Source: Planoprotostelium fungivorum (taxonomy: Eukaryota; Evosea; Variosea; Cavosteliida; Cavosteliaceae). Taken from it: a stretch of DNA of 53,967 nucleotides. Of this stretch, positions 11,301 to 23,474 are shown piece after piece. The stretch is from contig MDYQ01000191.1 in the NCBI GenBank assembly GCA_003024175.1, positions 1-53,967 on the forward strand, in the 5' to 3' direction. The position numbers and the translations under genes were made by a program. Numbering within the stretch: position 1 is the stretch's first letter; the number at the start of each line of letters is the position of its first letter. The notes below the pieces were generated by a model. That model saw only the letters and a program-made list of their open reading frames with translations, was not told the DNA's origin and ran no database searches.

Positions 11301-14300
11301 GCTCGGTGATGAGGTGCTCGTACTTCTTTCTGCGAATGGGTGGCAGATCCGACATGATGTTGTCAGCCAGGATGTTGACTGTGCCCTCGATCTGCTGGAG
11401 AGAGCTGTCCAAGCTGGTGTTCTCGGTGAAGCTCGTCTCGATGCTGGACGACCACAAGATCTGAGCGGCGAGGCCAGTCAGCTGCGTGGGATGACGATCC
11501 ACCCAATCGAGGTAGGCTTGCTTGTCGGTGGCGTTGATGTCCTTCAGTTCGTTGTAACACACATCGAGGGTGCGAGCGAGGGAGAGCTTCATCTGTTGCT
11601 CGACGCTGGTGAGCCACTCGTTGATCTTGGGGTTGTCCTTCAAGCTGATAGGAGCGACAAAGGGTACAGCCTCTCCCTCCTTCGAGTTCATACCGACGAT
11701 CGTCTTGTCCTCGTCAGCCAGCTGAAGGGAGTGAAGTCCAGCGAACATCTTCTTCAGATGCTTCTGGATCTTGACGATGTCTTTGCTGTTGCCGATGATC
11801 TCGAGCAGATCTTCGTCTCCGACAAAGTAGAAGCGAGGGAAGGCGGCTCTCTGTCTCTCGAGGTATTCTCCCAGGGCCTTCTGAATCTTGGCCAAAAGAT
11901 CGGAGAGACGATCGAGAGATCGCTGGAGACCTTCGATGTTGATGACCTCCAAGATGAGCTGAGATTTCGAGACCTTCTTCATCAAGTTGATGAACTCGGT
12001 GTTGATGCTCTTGAATCTCGCACTCTCGGTGGGGAGGAGGGAGTTGATGTCGGATGAGCCAGAGAATATACCTTCCAGGTAGACCCATCTTCTCTGTACA
12101 TCGATCCAAACGTCAAACGTGTCGCGGATTCGATTCAATTTCTCGTCCCACGAGGAAGCTTCCTCTTCGAAGACCTGATGGTGGGTCAGAATCTTCCGTG
12201 AATCGATCGTGAAATTTCAGAGAAAAGGATGACCTTGTAGTAAGGAGAGGACTTCATGGCCGTGAGACTGGAAGAGTGCTCTCCCAACTTGTTGAACAGA
12301 TCGTCCCAGCCTCGGATCAATCTGCACTTGTTCTGGTAAGGGACGAGATCCAACTCGAATCCCTGCCAGAACTCTCGAACTTGCTTCAAGAACTCCTCGA
12401 GGGCCAGTTCTCCCTGAGCCATGAGGATGACCTCCTTGAAGATGTCCTCGTGCTTCGACAGGTCACTGTCCCAGATGTTCCCAAGCGTCAGCTCGTGGTA
12501 GATCCACGATGCGTTCAGTCTTCTCCTCAGCTCCTTCCAGTGTCTCTCGCGGAGGGCCTCAGACTTGAGATCCATCACTGTCATCATCAGATTCCATCAC
12601 ATCCTACCGCATCCATTTCTCACCGATGGTGTTGTACTTGAGATAGACCTTGATGACGTTCTGCAAGTGAGTGAAGGCAGAGTACTGTCTCATGCGATTG
12701 GGAACGTTCTTGAGGTTGTTGAGAAGCTCTTCGAGGGTGTGTCTGATCTTCCTCGGTACAATGGCCGTCCAGGGTGTCTCCTTCAGAGCATCGATGGCCT
12801 TCCATGTGACTGCGAGTTCGTTCCAGACGGATTGTAGATCGGTGATCTCCTCTTCGATGGGTACGAGGGGATTCTCAGAGATGCCTTGGGGTAGATCGAG
12901 AGCCTCCTTCGCCTTGTGCACGCGATCGAGATCGATCTTCAATCTCTCGACTCTTCCCTGGAAGATCTTGAGTGTCTCCAGGGCCGTCTGGTACTTGATG
13001 TTGCCTCCGAGAGGCTTCGACGTGGACCACTCGTTGCTGAGCTCTCTCATCTTTCCATCGACGATCTTCTCTTCCTCCATGATCTTCTTCTGCAGGGCGG
13101 GGATCTGGGAGCCGAGGGAGTCGCTCTTTCTGTGGAGGATCTCGTTGAATGCTCCCCACTCTCCCTCGATCATCTCAAAGTGGAGCCAATCTGAGGGAAA
13201 TTGGAAACGCTGACGAGTGAGGAGCTGCTCTCCACTCTGGAAGCACTTGATGTCGTTCTCCCACTGTCGGACGTTCCTCTTCAGGTCTTGGATCTGGATG
13301 ATAAAGTAGACGGCCTCTTGTGCCGTGACGGAATCGACCGACAACTTTTCGAGCTCCTCCCTGGCCTTGAGGATGGAAGCGTTGAAGTTCTTCATGCTGT
13401 CGTTCAATTTGATGCCAAAGTTGGAGATGAAGTCCTTGTGCCAGTAGTCGTATTTGTTGTTCACGCTGGCCTGCACTTGGGCGTAGTCGATGACGATGGG
13501 ACCGAAGATCTTCTGAGTGTCCGAGTTATCAAAGGTGGTGCGTGCCTTCTTGATCTCTCCCAGCAGCTGCTGCCACTTGACGAGGTTGTTACCCAGCTTG
13601 TTGTATACCGTGTTGGCTTCCATGTCCCACAGTGCCTGGTACTGCAACCAGATGTTGACGTACTTTTGTACTTCCTCCAATTTCGTCTCGATGATGCCGT
13701 AAGCCTTCTGCAACATGCCCTTGGGCAGCTTGGGAATGAGCTCCAAGAAGGTGCGTTCGGTGGTGGTGTCCTTCTTGTGGGAGAGACCTTCGTCGTACCT
13801 CGACGATTGGATGCGGGAGAGGTTGGTGATGATTCCCAGCCACTCGTGGAGCTGTCCGATCCAGTTGACTCTGGCTTCCTCCAGTGGAGGATCCAAGAAC
13901 ATGACCTGGTACTGTCAGTGACATCCCTCCATCTACAACGCTCACCTGGTTGCGAATGACGATCTCGTGCTGAGAAGTCTTCAGTCTGGGACCATCTCCC
14001 GAGATGGGAGCCGGTATGGTGGGTCTCGCTTGAGAAGATGCACTCATCGATAACTTGCGAGACATCTTCCTGCGATCTCCCGCCTCCACCTTCTCAGATT
14101 GTTCAAAGAGGCCGGTCCAGCCTTCGATGAGGTCTTTCAGACGATCGGTGAGGTGCTCTTCAACGCGGTAGTCCAAATCGTCGACCCAGGTGGAGAGATT
14201 GGAGTAGTTACCGAGGTTGAGCTGATCGATGGTGTTTTGGATGCGATCGATTATGCCCTTGAAGATTTCGTTCTTGAGGGGGCATTCTTTCAGTTGCTTC

Positions 14301-17120
14301 AGTTCGATGTCGATGCTCTCCATCTTGACCGATACATCTTCCACCTATCTAGAGTCAATCCAATTGTTCTGTGCATCTGTATCGGATATGATCCATCACC
14401 TTATCGCGGAGGATTGTGACGGAGTCGGATAATTTCTTGACGTAAGGGTCCAACTTGGACATGGACTTCCATTTCAATTTGAAACCCTCAGCGATGAGAT
14501 TCTGCACTTCCTTCTTGTACGAAGCGATAAGTGAGCTGAAGTGAGGTGTGATCTTGGCACAGGTCTGGCTGTACGTTCGGATGGCCTCTTTGATCGATAC
14601 AGCGAAAGGGTAAACTTGCTTGGCTCCACTGGAGATCATGATGATGGAAAAGGGCACTCTGAATCCCAACCACTGGAGGTTTCTCACCTGAACATCACAT
14701 CAACATCGAGACATCGTCGATGTCAGATCTCATCACCTCTTTGAACAGCGTGATGATCTGAGAATCGAAGTTGATGTCCAAGTGGAACTTGGCTCCCTTT
14801 CTCTCGATGCCGAGGAGTCTACCAGATACCTCGAAGGTGCGGCTCTCCGTGTCCTTGACCCACTGCTCGAAGATGAGATCCGTATTCAACTTCCTCCTGA
14901 AGCTGTCTCCGTCCTCCTTCAATTTCCTGCCCTCCACGTCCAGCTCCCACTGTTTACCTAGAACGTCCTCGACTCTTTGTATGTACGTGTTCAATTGGTT
15001 CTCCAGCTGTCTAGCCCAGATGATGGCGCCCGAAACGGGAGGTAAGTCACGCAGGTGGGACATGGTGTACGCTTCCGAGTTGTTGTACTTCATCTTGAAC
15101 CTCTCGTGAAGGGTGGCAATGTCCAACTTCACTCTCTGAATCAACTGAGCTTGGTACTCTTGGATGGCACCCTTGATCTGAGGAGAAAGTGAGCGAGAGA
15201 GGGGTACAGTGATAGACTCACTCTGGGACGAACGAAGAGTGCGTTGAACTTTGAAAAGACTCTGAACATCTCTCCTGCATTCTTGGCTGTGGCGAGTTTG
15301 TCTCTGAGAATGGACGTGATGTGAGATTCCACGCGATCGATGCGGGAATCGTATCTCTTCAACAAGTTCTCCCACAGTTCTCCTCCCTCTTTCGACAAGT
15401 TGAGAACCTGTTGGATCAACATCTTGTCCACGATGGAATGTCTCTCACCTCCTTATCGATGATCTCTTGGTAAGCCTCGTCGATCTCCTTGATGGCATCC
15501 AACTCTCCGTGGTTCGATAAGATTCGAGTCACCACGGCCCTCAGCTCGGTGTGCTGCTTCCTCAACTTAACGATGGAGTTGATTCGATCTTGTAGGGCCT
15601 TGTTGTCCACCGTCAGTCGAAGTGGAATCTTCTCTTGGTTCCTCTTCTTCGCTAGATCTCTGAAGGCCTCTCTGAACTGATCGAACTGCTCGTCCCACTC
15701 CTTGAAGACTCTCCTGCAGTCGTTCGTAATGTTCTCGAACGTGTCGTAGTCCAGGGCCAACAGTCTCTTTCGTTGTAGAATGGACAACATCTTGGACGAC
15801 AGGTCGCGTGATACGGACTCGAGCAGTCTGAGGTACCTGGGTATGGGGTAGCCGGAAGACTTGCTGCTCCTCTTCAAGTGAGAGAAGATCTGAAGGATGG
15901 CTCCAGGTAACTTGTCGATCTCGGTGGCGGTCAACAGTTCGTTCATGGGGAAGTCCTTGATGAGGTTGCGGTAGGAGTTGACCTTCTCCATGGACTTTTT
16001 CAGACCGATGGTGTCGGTGTCGAAGGCGGCGGTGGTGATGAAACGCTTGGCCTGCTTGAGGATGTTGAGGGTAATCTCGGCCTCGGGTGTCTTCAGTTGC
16101 TCATCGATGCGCTTGAGCTCGGAATCGAGCTCTAACCAGAACTTGATCTCCTGCATGGTGTCGCCGCTGGTCGATGCCTTGTCGATTCTCTCGAGTTTCG
16201 TGACCTTTTGGATGTCTCGGATCCAGATGTTGACTCCGCTCTGCAGGCTGTTGAGGAAGTCTTCTGACTTGAGATCGCCGAGATCTTCGGGGCGGAGGGT
16301 CCTGCCGGCTGTCTCGGCGGCACGCGCTGCGTTGATGATCTGCGGGTGAAAATGGAGGGTGACGTTGTCGATCTGGATGTTCTGTTTGCAGTTGTAGAGG
16401 GAAAGCTCGAGCTCAGACATCTTCTGGGAGACGGCACCCATGCTGCCTCCAGCTGTTCGAGTCAATCGATGAAAGATGATGATTGAGATGGTGGAAAAGA
16501 GTGTGTGAAGACTCACCGTTTTGGTCCATAGACTGTTGGGATCTCTTGACGAACGAACGGAAGAAAGGAGCCAGACCATTGTGCAAGTAATTATACATCG
16601 ATTCGTAGGGAGTAGCATCTCCCAAGTTCAAGATTTGAAGTTGGCTACCTACACTCTTTCCAGTTTCTAAGAGGCCTTCTGAGGCCTTCTTCAAAAATGC
16701 GACACCGGAGGCTTGTTGCCCAGAGTACACGACCTCCAAGAACAACTGAAACTGAGCCTCTTCTCCTTCTGTGACGGTATAAGAGTCTCGATTATGAATC
16801 CAATCACCTTTGGACGTCTTTTGTAAAAGAAGAACGGGAGACTGAGGGTCGCTGATGAAACGTGACAGTAATGTGTTCGAGTTTGTCGATGCAAGGAGTG
16901 TTGCTATCTCTGATTGAACCTTGGGAGTGTCCGCATCCAGTAAGGGTGGACACACTCTCTCTAAGTATTGTCTCAGAATGGAGACTTCGAGTAGGACGAC
17001 GTCCTCTCTGCGAGTGACCTCTCCCACGTCTTCCTCTCCTTCCATCGCGCTCTTTGCCTCACCCCCCTTCGGAAAACGCGTTGTAGACCCAAGTCGGATT
17101 TCAGCCGAATAATGATTCAT
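2390..17120 (-). CDS. dhcA: Cytoplasmic dynein 1 heavy chain
   Basis: Minus-end-directed microtubule motor for vesicle transport, nuclear positioning and mitosis. Nineteen exons can be joined: 17120-16517, 16452-15449, 15407-15222, 15177-14737, 14687-14400, 14344-13946, 13905-12624, 12577-12234, 12174-10759, 10720-9101, 9056-7857, 7810-7526, 7450-5804, 5760-4402, 4349-4083, 4040-3943, 3894-3447, 3398-3014 and 2973-2390. They give about 4,618 aa, the normal family length. Four P-loops are intact: AAA1 GPAGTGKTE (about residue 1900), AAA2 GPSGSGKS (2190), AAA3 GPPGSGKT (2560) and AAA4 GVSGGGKT (2900). AAA1 has the Walker B sequence CFDEFNR. A stalk coiled coil encloses the microtubule-binding tip near 3290. 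The [11 protein letters not shown] signature, the dynein-1-like N-terminus and the C-terminal cap (ITKGVLPKSW, GGLFVP-like) favour the cytoplasmic over axonemal class. The start is the first ATG in the open frame; an internal Met (MEGEED) is the alternative. Confidence 0.96.
7481..7520. repeat. Five perfect 8-bp tandem units inside a dynein intron
   Basis: TCTGATGA is repeated five times without error within the 75-nt intron 7451-7525 of the dynein gene, just downstream of its donor (minus strand). The other introns of this gene are about 38-64 nt, so the array accounts for the extra length. It is a simple microsatellite, probably length-variable between strains. Confidence 0.9.
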
Positions 17121-17212
17121 CACTCCACGAGAAGGAACAGCGATGATGCGACCGATGCAAGGTCACACAACACGAGGATATACGATTGAAACAGACGATA
17201 TGTACTCAATGG

Positions 17213-18698
17213 TTATTCTCTATTCTTCTTCCCTCTCCTTGACTTTACAAATTGGGCGAAGCTGTCCTGTGGGAGTGGTGCCTTCATCTCTTTCAACAGG
17301 GGAACGGGTGCCGTCACTGGAATGGCAAAAATCGCATTTCTGTTTTTCGTAGAGTTTTTGGCGGCCCATTCTCTCTGTGCCTTGTTCAGCCTGGCCTCTG
17401 TCACGTATGGTTTCAGGTACCTATTATTCCATCAACTCTGCACGATGATGTCCTTGATGAAACGATGATGCAATGACTCACTGTTCCATGACCTTGAGTC
17501 GATCGACACACGTTTCCATCTCGAGGAGCTCTCTCATCAGCTTGAGACGATGCATGGCAGATTCTCCGTGATAACGATTCGGGGGAACGAGTGACTGTGA
17601 GATCCACATGCTCCACTGCTTGTTGTCACGGCTGTTGTCGGTTGCTCGAGCGACGGCCTTGCTCTCGTAGGGGTGCTCTGATTTTCCAATCTCGATGAGG
17701 CTCTTCTCGATGTTGGTGATGAGCTCGTCTTCTCTTCGCCTTGTCTCTTCCTTCTCAGCTTCGTTTGTGATGACTTTGTCATCAAAGTATTTCACGGTGG
17801 CCTGATGCGATTAGATGTGGCTGATGATCATCGCTGACATACCTGATAGTTACCCAGCATGTCTAATCTCGGCTCCTTCTTGATTTTGAACCTCCTGTCC
17901 CCTTTCAACCATACTTTGTATCCTTGAGAGCCATTCACTGGCTGATGTGAATCCGTTTGAAAGAATTAATCATTTCACTCACTCTGACGGGTCACCTTGA
18001 CGACTTTTGCCATCGTTCCCACTCGGTATGGTTTGTTCGATCTCGGGACCTCAGACGGCACCACCGCGATGTTCAGTTTCTGTTTTTGGTTTTTGACGCT
18101 CTCATAATTAAAGATGGAGAGCTTCTCGCCTCCTTTACTTCTGGAGGTGAGTGAGATGCATGATAAAATGAGTCGGTTATTGTGATCAATAGAAAATATG
18201 CGTATCATTTATATGGAAAAGAATGGATAGAAGACAGGGAAAGATGGTGTGATGCGGGTCAGAAATCAAGACGCACCCCCAGATAGAAATGGGAGGAATC
18301 TCCACTCTGTTCTTTTGCATGGACTGGCCTAACGCTAAAAACTCTTTCGGTTGCGTAACCTGCGAGCATATCACATCAGATTTGGAACGCATCACGAATG
18401 AAGAACTCACGTGGAAACACATGGTATTGCCAGGAAATAAGGTTTGAGGCCTCACCAGAAGGTTCAACTTCTCTGTTTTGGGTACCGCTTTCATCTTCTT
18501 CATACCAAAAGACTTGAGTTCGTCTATAATTGCAGAAGGCTTCTCCTCCACCTCCAGATTAGGTCGAATGGAGAGAGCAGGGAGAGCTACCTCTACCTCT
18601 GGAGTCTCCATGACGGTGAATGAGATATAACGTCGCTGTTGTCCATTCGGTAGTCTCAGCCGCTGTGGGCAACGAAGGGGGTTATACACGCGAAGCAT
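17213..18698 (-). CDS. LON substrate-binding-domain protein, probably mitochondrial
   Basis: A 383-aa protein from six exons (18698-18411, 18359-18277, 18140-17983, 17937-17843, 17801-17482, 17420-17213). After an Arg-rich N-terminus without acidic residues (MLRVYNPLRCPQRLRL, then QQRRYISF), which resembles a mitochondrial presequence, it carries the N-terminal domain of Lon protease: LFPGNTMCFHV, then GTMAKVVKV, then YKVWLKGDRRFKI, NYQVATVKYFDD and a helical end. There is no AAA+ ATPase and no Ser-Lys protease domain, so it is not a complete Lon. Stand-alone LON-domain proteins exist in many eukaryotes, cereblon and LONRF being examples. Its stop lies only 92 bp from the dynein start, on the same strand. 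Confidence 0.72.
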
Positions 18699-18867
18699 GC
18701 GTTGCAGTTTTTGTTTTTGTCGGAAGAACGAAAGTTTCAGTATTCTGCGATGCGAATCTTCGCAGAATGCGAGATAATAGCAGGTACATGAGTTTATAAA
18801 CTGCCCGATTCATCGATAATAACACTCCTGAGATCTCCAATCAACGTTGTACAAGCATCACCACAAT

Positions 18868-19449
18868 TTACAACCTCATACGGATGTATTCCACCCCTCC
18901 CTTCCAAAATGGATCGCCAAACTGCTTCATTCCTCGCCTTTCGTACCATTCTTGAGTCTGTCTTCTTGCATCACACCAGATCGTCTGAGCCGCCAGATCA
19001 TTGCGAGCCACCTGAAAGACGTGCTGAAGCAGTTGACTTCCAATTCCGTGTCCTTGATGTTCTCTTGCACAAGCAAACTTTCGAAATCGAACCGTATTCG
19101 TCTCGTCACTGCCTTCGTGAGATGATTCACCCCTTGGTAAGCCCTCTCTGAAGAGAGAGATCACAGCCACTGGATCACATGAGATCTCTAGGAAGGCACC
19201 AAAGTGGAATCCCTTCTCATCTTCCGGAAGAATCACATACTCGATGGGTTGATCGGGCCACAGCACTCGATGTCTAATGTCCATTGTACTTTGTGACTCT
19301 ATGGAGCGAATGCTCACGGACATGTTTGACGATTTGGATGTGATCAACGTTATATCGTCATTAAATTTCAAATTTTCGTTTCCTCGTGTGAGTTGGTAAG
19401 ACGGTAGAAAGAATAGAGACACCGTGAAACATGAAACGATCATCTTCAT
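18868..19449 (-). CDS. GNAT-family N-acetyltransferase
   Basis: A single-exon protein of about 194 aa. The acetyl-CoA-binding motif A is clear: RFRKFACAREHQGHGIGSQL, with the Q-x-x-G-x-G pyrophosphate loop QGHGIG. It is followed by a helix, a strand with IWCDAR, and the typical C-terminal YERRGMKQFGDPF segment. The substrate cannot be read from the sequence. The first 20 residues (MKMIVSCFTVSLFFLPS) are hydrophobic and could be a signal peptide or anchor, but an internal Met (MSVSIRSIES) is an equally good start and would give a soluble enzyme. The gene sits in the minus-strand run, 170 bp downstream of the LON gene's start side. Confidence 0.75.
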   Translation of the reverse strand: MKMIVSCFTVSLFFLPSYQLTRGNENLKFNDDITLITSKSSNMSVSIRSIESQSTMDIRHRVLWPDQPIEYVILPEDEKGFHFGAFLEISCDPVAVISLFREGLPRGESSHEGSDETNTVRFRKFACAREHQGHGIGSQLLQHVFQVARNDLAAQTIWCDARRQTQEWYERRGMKQFGDPFWKGGVEYIRMRL

Positions 19450-19547
19450 CTGATGATTCACTGTTGAGAAAGAAGAGGATTCACGCTCGGGACACTCATT
19501 TCATTTATTACTGGAATCAACATTCCTACAGCTGCGCGAACAAGGCT

Positions 19548-20352
19548 CATTCATTGGTGCCTCCAGACCCCTTTGGAACAGTCTTCACGTTGAACATGTT
19601 CTGTGGCGTGACACCTGTTTCCATTCAGTGATCTGCTGTATTCATCGTACACCGAGATGAACGACATGAGAACATCAGACTGTGCATCTGATGGAACACA
19701 CCTTTTCCTGATCCTGTTACACCAACTCGTCCATTGACTGAGTCTGGGGATTTGAATATGCTCTCCTTCTTCTTCTCCAGTCCAGTCTTCTTCCCCTTGC
19801 TGTTGAAGTCTTGCCATGCAGTCGTTCTCTCTTTTCTGTCTCCTTCCGTCTGTTTCTTTCTAAACTGTGATTTCATAGACTTGATTCTCTTTCGTTTCCT
19901 CTCACGCTCCTGAATGAACATGATCAGATTCGAAGATGGCTCACGATGGTCGAGAAGGAGAATGGACGTCTCTTCACCTCTTCGCTGTCCGTTGGATGCA
20001 GACGAAGCTTCTTCGGGATGACAAACTCTTTCTGATCGCCTCCTTCATCTTCATCTTCTTCTGGTTCTGGCTGTGGAGCTGGGCGTTTCGTCTGAGGTTT
20101 CGGTTGTGAGGGCTGTTGGACCTTCTGTGTGATGGCAGAGACAACGGCGGCTACTGGAGTGACATTGGTTGGTTTTCTCTTGGCTTTAAGAAGCGATTCG
20201 GTGAGATTGATTACCTCCACGAGATCCCCCTTCACCTTCAACAGATCTGCATTATCCGGATGTTCTTTAAGGGCCGCGCTGATCTGAGCGAATTGGTCGT
20301 TATATGTATTCAGAGCCGACTGAAGCTCTTCAATAGAACTGCTGCTCGACAT
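19548..20352 (-). CDS. SPF30/SMNDC1-like splicing factor lacking the Tudor domain
   Basis: SPF30 helps assemble the spliceosome by joining the tri-snRNP to the prespliceosome. Three exons fit (20352-19945, 19909-19702, 19614-19548), for about 227 aa. The N-terminal helical module (SIEELQSALNTYNDQFAQIS, then NADLLKVKGDLVEVINLTESLL) and the C-terminal part (KRKRIKSMKSQFRKK, WQDFNSKGKK, SIFKSPDSVNGRVGV) match the family, including the conserved FxSPxSVxGKVGV box. The Tudor domain that normally lies between them and binds symmetric dimethyl-arginine on Sm proteins is absent. Its place is taken by a Pro/Gln/Lys linker and an acidic stretch (EPEEDEDEGGD). Exon 1 is open right through that region, so no intron hides the domain. 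Confidence 0.82.
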
Positions 20353-20454
20353 CTCGATCGTGATTTGTTTAATCTTCCACGCTTATTTCTCTCGTTGTTT
20401 GCCATACATTTTTTCGCTTTTCCATCGACAGACGAAAGCTGTTCAGAGTCTTAT

Positions 20455-23400
20455 TTATAACAGATTCGCCACCAGATTAATCTGCTCTATATGCAAGTGG
20501 TCCATCTGCATCGTTCCTCCTTGTCTCTTCGCATCGTCGTTCACTGCCTTCTTCACCGAATTGGGTATCGCATCAGGTGCCACCCTATAGAAATCAATCA
20601 TCATCACATCACAAAATGTGATCGGATGACTCACTCGTCCGGTTCAAAGTATTTCAAAAAGTATGCGATTTGGTTGATGTTCAAGTGAGAGAACATCTGG
20701 TTTCTCACGTCCGAATCACTCATGATGGTCTTGTCCATCACCAACAGATTGGCAGCTTCTTTGATGAAATAAAGGTGGTCGGAGCTGTGGCAATCAGTCA
20801 CAAAGACAAAATTGAATCACTCACCATTGGAAGTTAATGTCTAGATGCTGTTTGATGCACTTGTTCGATGCCGCTTCCAGCTTGCTGATCATCATCTGTC
20901 GTCACGTCAGACATCTCAACTTTTGAACGTCTCTCACTTTCAGCTTGAAACCGAAGCCACACTTGTACATGTTTGTCTTCTTCAATAGAGTGTTGAACAG
21001 CTGGCTGTCGATGTATTCGAAGATCTGTGAGATGACAGCCTCTGTGACGTAAGATGACATCCCTGTCCCGTTCAGGCTCTTGATGGTAGTGACCAGGATC
21101 TATAACGAGTCAGAGACGGTGGAGTTATTTTTAGATCACCGGAGGTAATTCGAACACGTCTTTGCTCCTGTTGTCGATCAATCGATGAAATTTCATTTGA
21201 ATTCACTGACCTCGATAGCGATTCTAAGTTGTTGTAGAGACTCGTCTCCAAATGCTAACTCACAGTAAGAGACGAATAAAATAGGAGACAAATAAAACAT
21301 GAATCAAATACAAGGCAAAAAGATTTGAAAATGTTGATGAAGAGGAGACAATGGACATACCTTATAGATAGAATGCAGGAGTGCACAATAAACTTCGAAG
21401 CACAGACTCTTCAGATTGTGAAGGAACCGATTGAGTGTGTCCAGCTGCGACAGATCCTTACTCTTGAGTGTCTTCTTCAATAACTTCTTGTCCACGGCGA
21501 TGTTCAGCGTCCCGTGTCTCAAAACCTTCTCCCATCAACTCCCTCCCCTCCACTCTCTCACCTTGAACAGATTGATCGTGAAGGCCAACCACTGCACCAA
21601 CTCGTCCGCCTCAGCTTCCGTATTCTACTTGGCATCAGACGATCAAGTCACTCGTTCGTGAAGGAGAAATGTGTATGAGATGTGATCATTCAAACTCACT
21701 GAGATGGTGTTGTTGTTGATGGCTTTGAGTATCGTCTCGAAGATCTCTTCTGTTCTCTCTGACTTTTCACTTCCGTTGGACATGGGTGCTGGCTCAGAGA
21801 ATGAACTCGGAGTACTCCCCCCGCTCGCATTCTTATCGTTCGCGTTAGAAGGTGTCCCTGATGACGTCATTATCCGTCACGTGACGTCACTGGATCTCAC
21901 TCAGGTTCCCCGCGATGGAGAAGGGCCGCAGTAGTGGACGCTTCGGTGTGTCTTCCGATGACTTCCTCCCTTCTTGTCCCTCTTTCAGTGTCTGCAGCAA
22001 CTGTTGATTCTGTGCCTTGGTCTCGTTCAGTTCGGCCTGTATCTTCTCCAATTTCTTCTCCAATCTCGATTTGTCTTGTCTCAGATCTTTCAGCTCAGAG
22101 GAATCATCCGGCTGTCCTCTTTAGCTCCCTTTCGATTCGATGTGACTCACCGAACCCTGCAGAGTGGTCGATTTACTGATCTTCGAGTTGTTTCCGTTGG
22201 AAGATTGTAACGTCTCTAATTCTTCAGACAGCTCTTCGATCTGTTCTCGTGCGTCCGCTAATTCACTCTGCAACCTGCCATCTCCCTCAGAATTCAAATT
22301 TCAAACGTGGCGCCCACTTGTCCGCCTTCTTCTGGGCTCTGTCTTTGTCACGCCTGAGGTCTTCGACTTCCTGTTGTAGAGCGGCGATCTCTGCGCTGTT
22401 GTCCTCCGGTGGTGAGTGCATGGTGACAGATCTCGTCTTGTTGTTATTCAAGGGAGCGCTGGCTGATGGTCTCGGTTTGGGCGGTGGTTCTTCTTCACTG
22501 TCCTCATCATCCTCTGGAAACCCACTTGCTCGATCTGCACTCTGATGGATGTCAGATTTGATTCATTTTATTGTTATTGTGCCGAGTTCATCAGAGAGAA
22601 GATGAGAGTGAAGAATGAATCGTAGAGAGATAAAGAATGGACGTCCTCGTTCATCACGAAAGAAGGTGATGAGAAACATGATGGATCAGATGATCGATGG
22701 GAAGAGGTCACCTCATCATCGGACATACTCAAATTGCTTTCTGTCACATCGTTCGCCGGCTTCAACTCATACATATCACTCCCCTGTTGAATGACTGGAT
22801 TGCTCGCAGACGCCACAACATCCGATCCAGCCCTACACTCGTCACACTTTCATCTGAAACATCTTCTCACTTGACCAACTGTTGGTCTCCCACTTTGAGG
22901 AATTTCGCCTCGATTTTAATCTGTTCCAGTCGGTCTTTTCGTGTGTCATGAGGGACTCACCACCAAGTTGGCCTTGATTTTGTCTTTTGGTGTACCGAAT
23001 TTGACGATCTCTGTCTTGATGAGGCCAGGTGAAGCGTATTCGGTCAGCTGCAGTGTGGCTGCGAACAATTCACTTCCCTTCTTCTCTCCATTTTTCAAGC
23101 CCGGATGTTGCTGCGGTCTCGTTCAATATCATCAGATCGATGGGACGCAGGTTTCGGAATCAGATATATGATGATGGAACATGAGATGAAGCTGTTTTCA
23201 CCTCTTTGAGAGTGAAGACGATCTTTTTCTTCGGTTCCCAAGCTTTTGTCTTTGGATTCTGAAACATAGACACTTCCCATGTGAGGCGCTCTCCATTGAG
23301 GTTGGCCGTTGGATCACGCGTCGTAAATGTTTTGGATGTCTTCAGACTCTTCGGTTTTTTACCCCTCTTGCATTCGATATACAAGTTGGCACCCAATGTG

Positions 23401-23474
23401 TATTTGGGTAATTCTCGAAGTTGTTGGAATACGATCGTGAATTCGATCTTAACCTTCTCCTTCTTGCGAGACAT
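20455..23474 (-). CDS. NT-C2 / coiled-coil / dilute (DIL) domain protein
   Basis: About 699 aa from fifteen exons (23474-23202, 23110-22961, 22920-22871, 22832-22712, 22541-22318, 22274-22151, 22111-21901, 21857-21700, 21624-21562, 21525-21361, 21258-21211, 21099-20938, 20895-20825, 20784-20635, 20584-20455; the intron near 21100-21210 is the least certain). Residues 1 to about 120 resemble the N-terminal C2 (EEIG1/EHBP1) membrane-binding domain: FQQLRELPKYTLGANLYIEC and LTWEVSMFQNPKTKAWEPKK. A Pro/acidic linker and a coiled coil with heptads follow (about 200-330). The last 290 residues resemble the dilute domain of class V myosin tails: IFEYIDSQLFNTLLKK, then NINQIAYFLKYFEPDE. There is no motor. 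A membrane-to-cytoskeleton or cargo adaptor is my inference. Confidence 0.75.
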
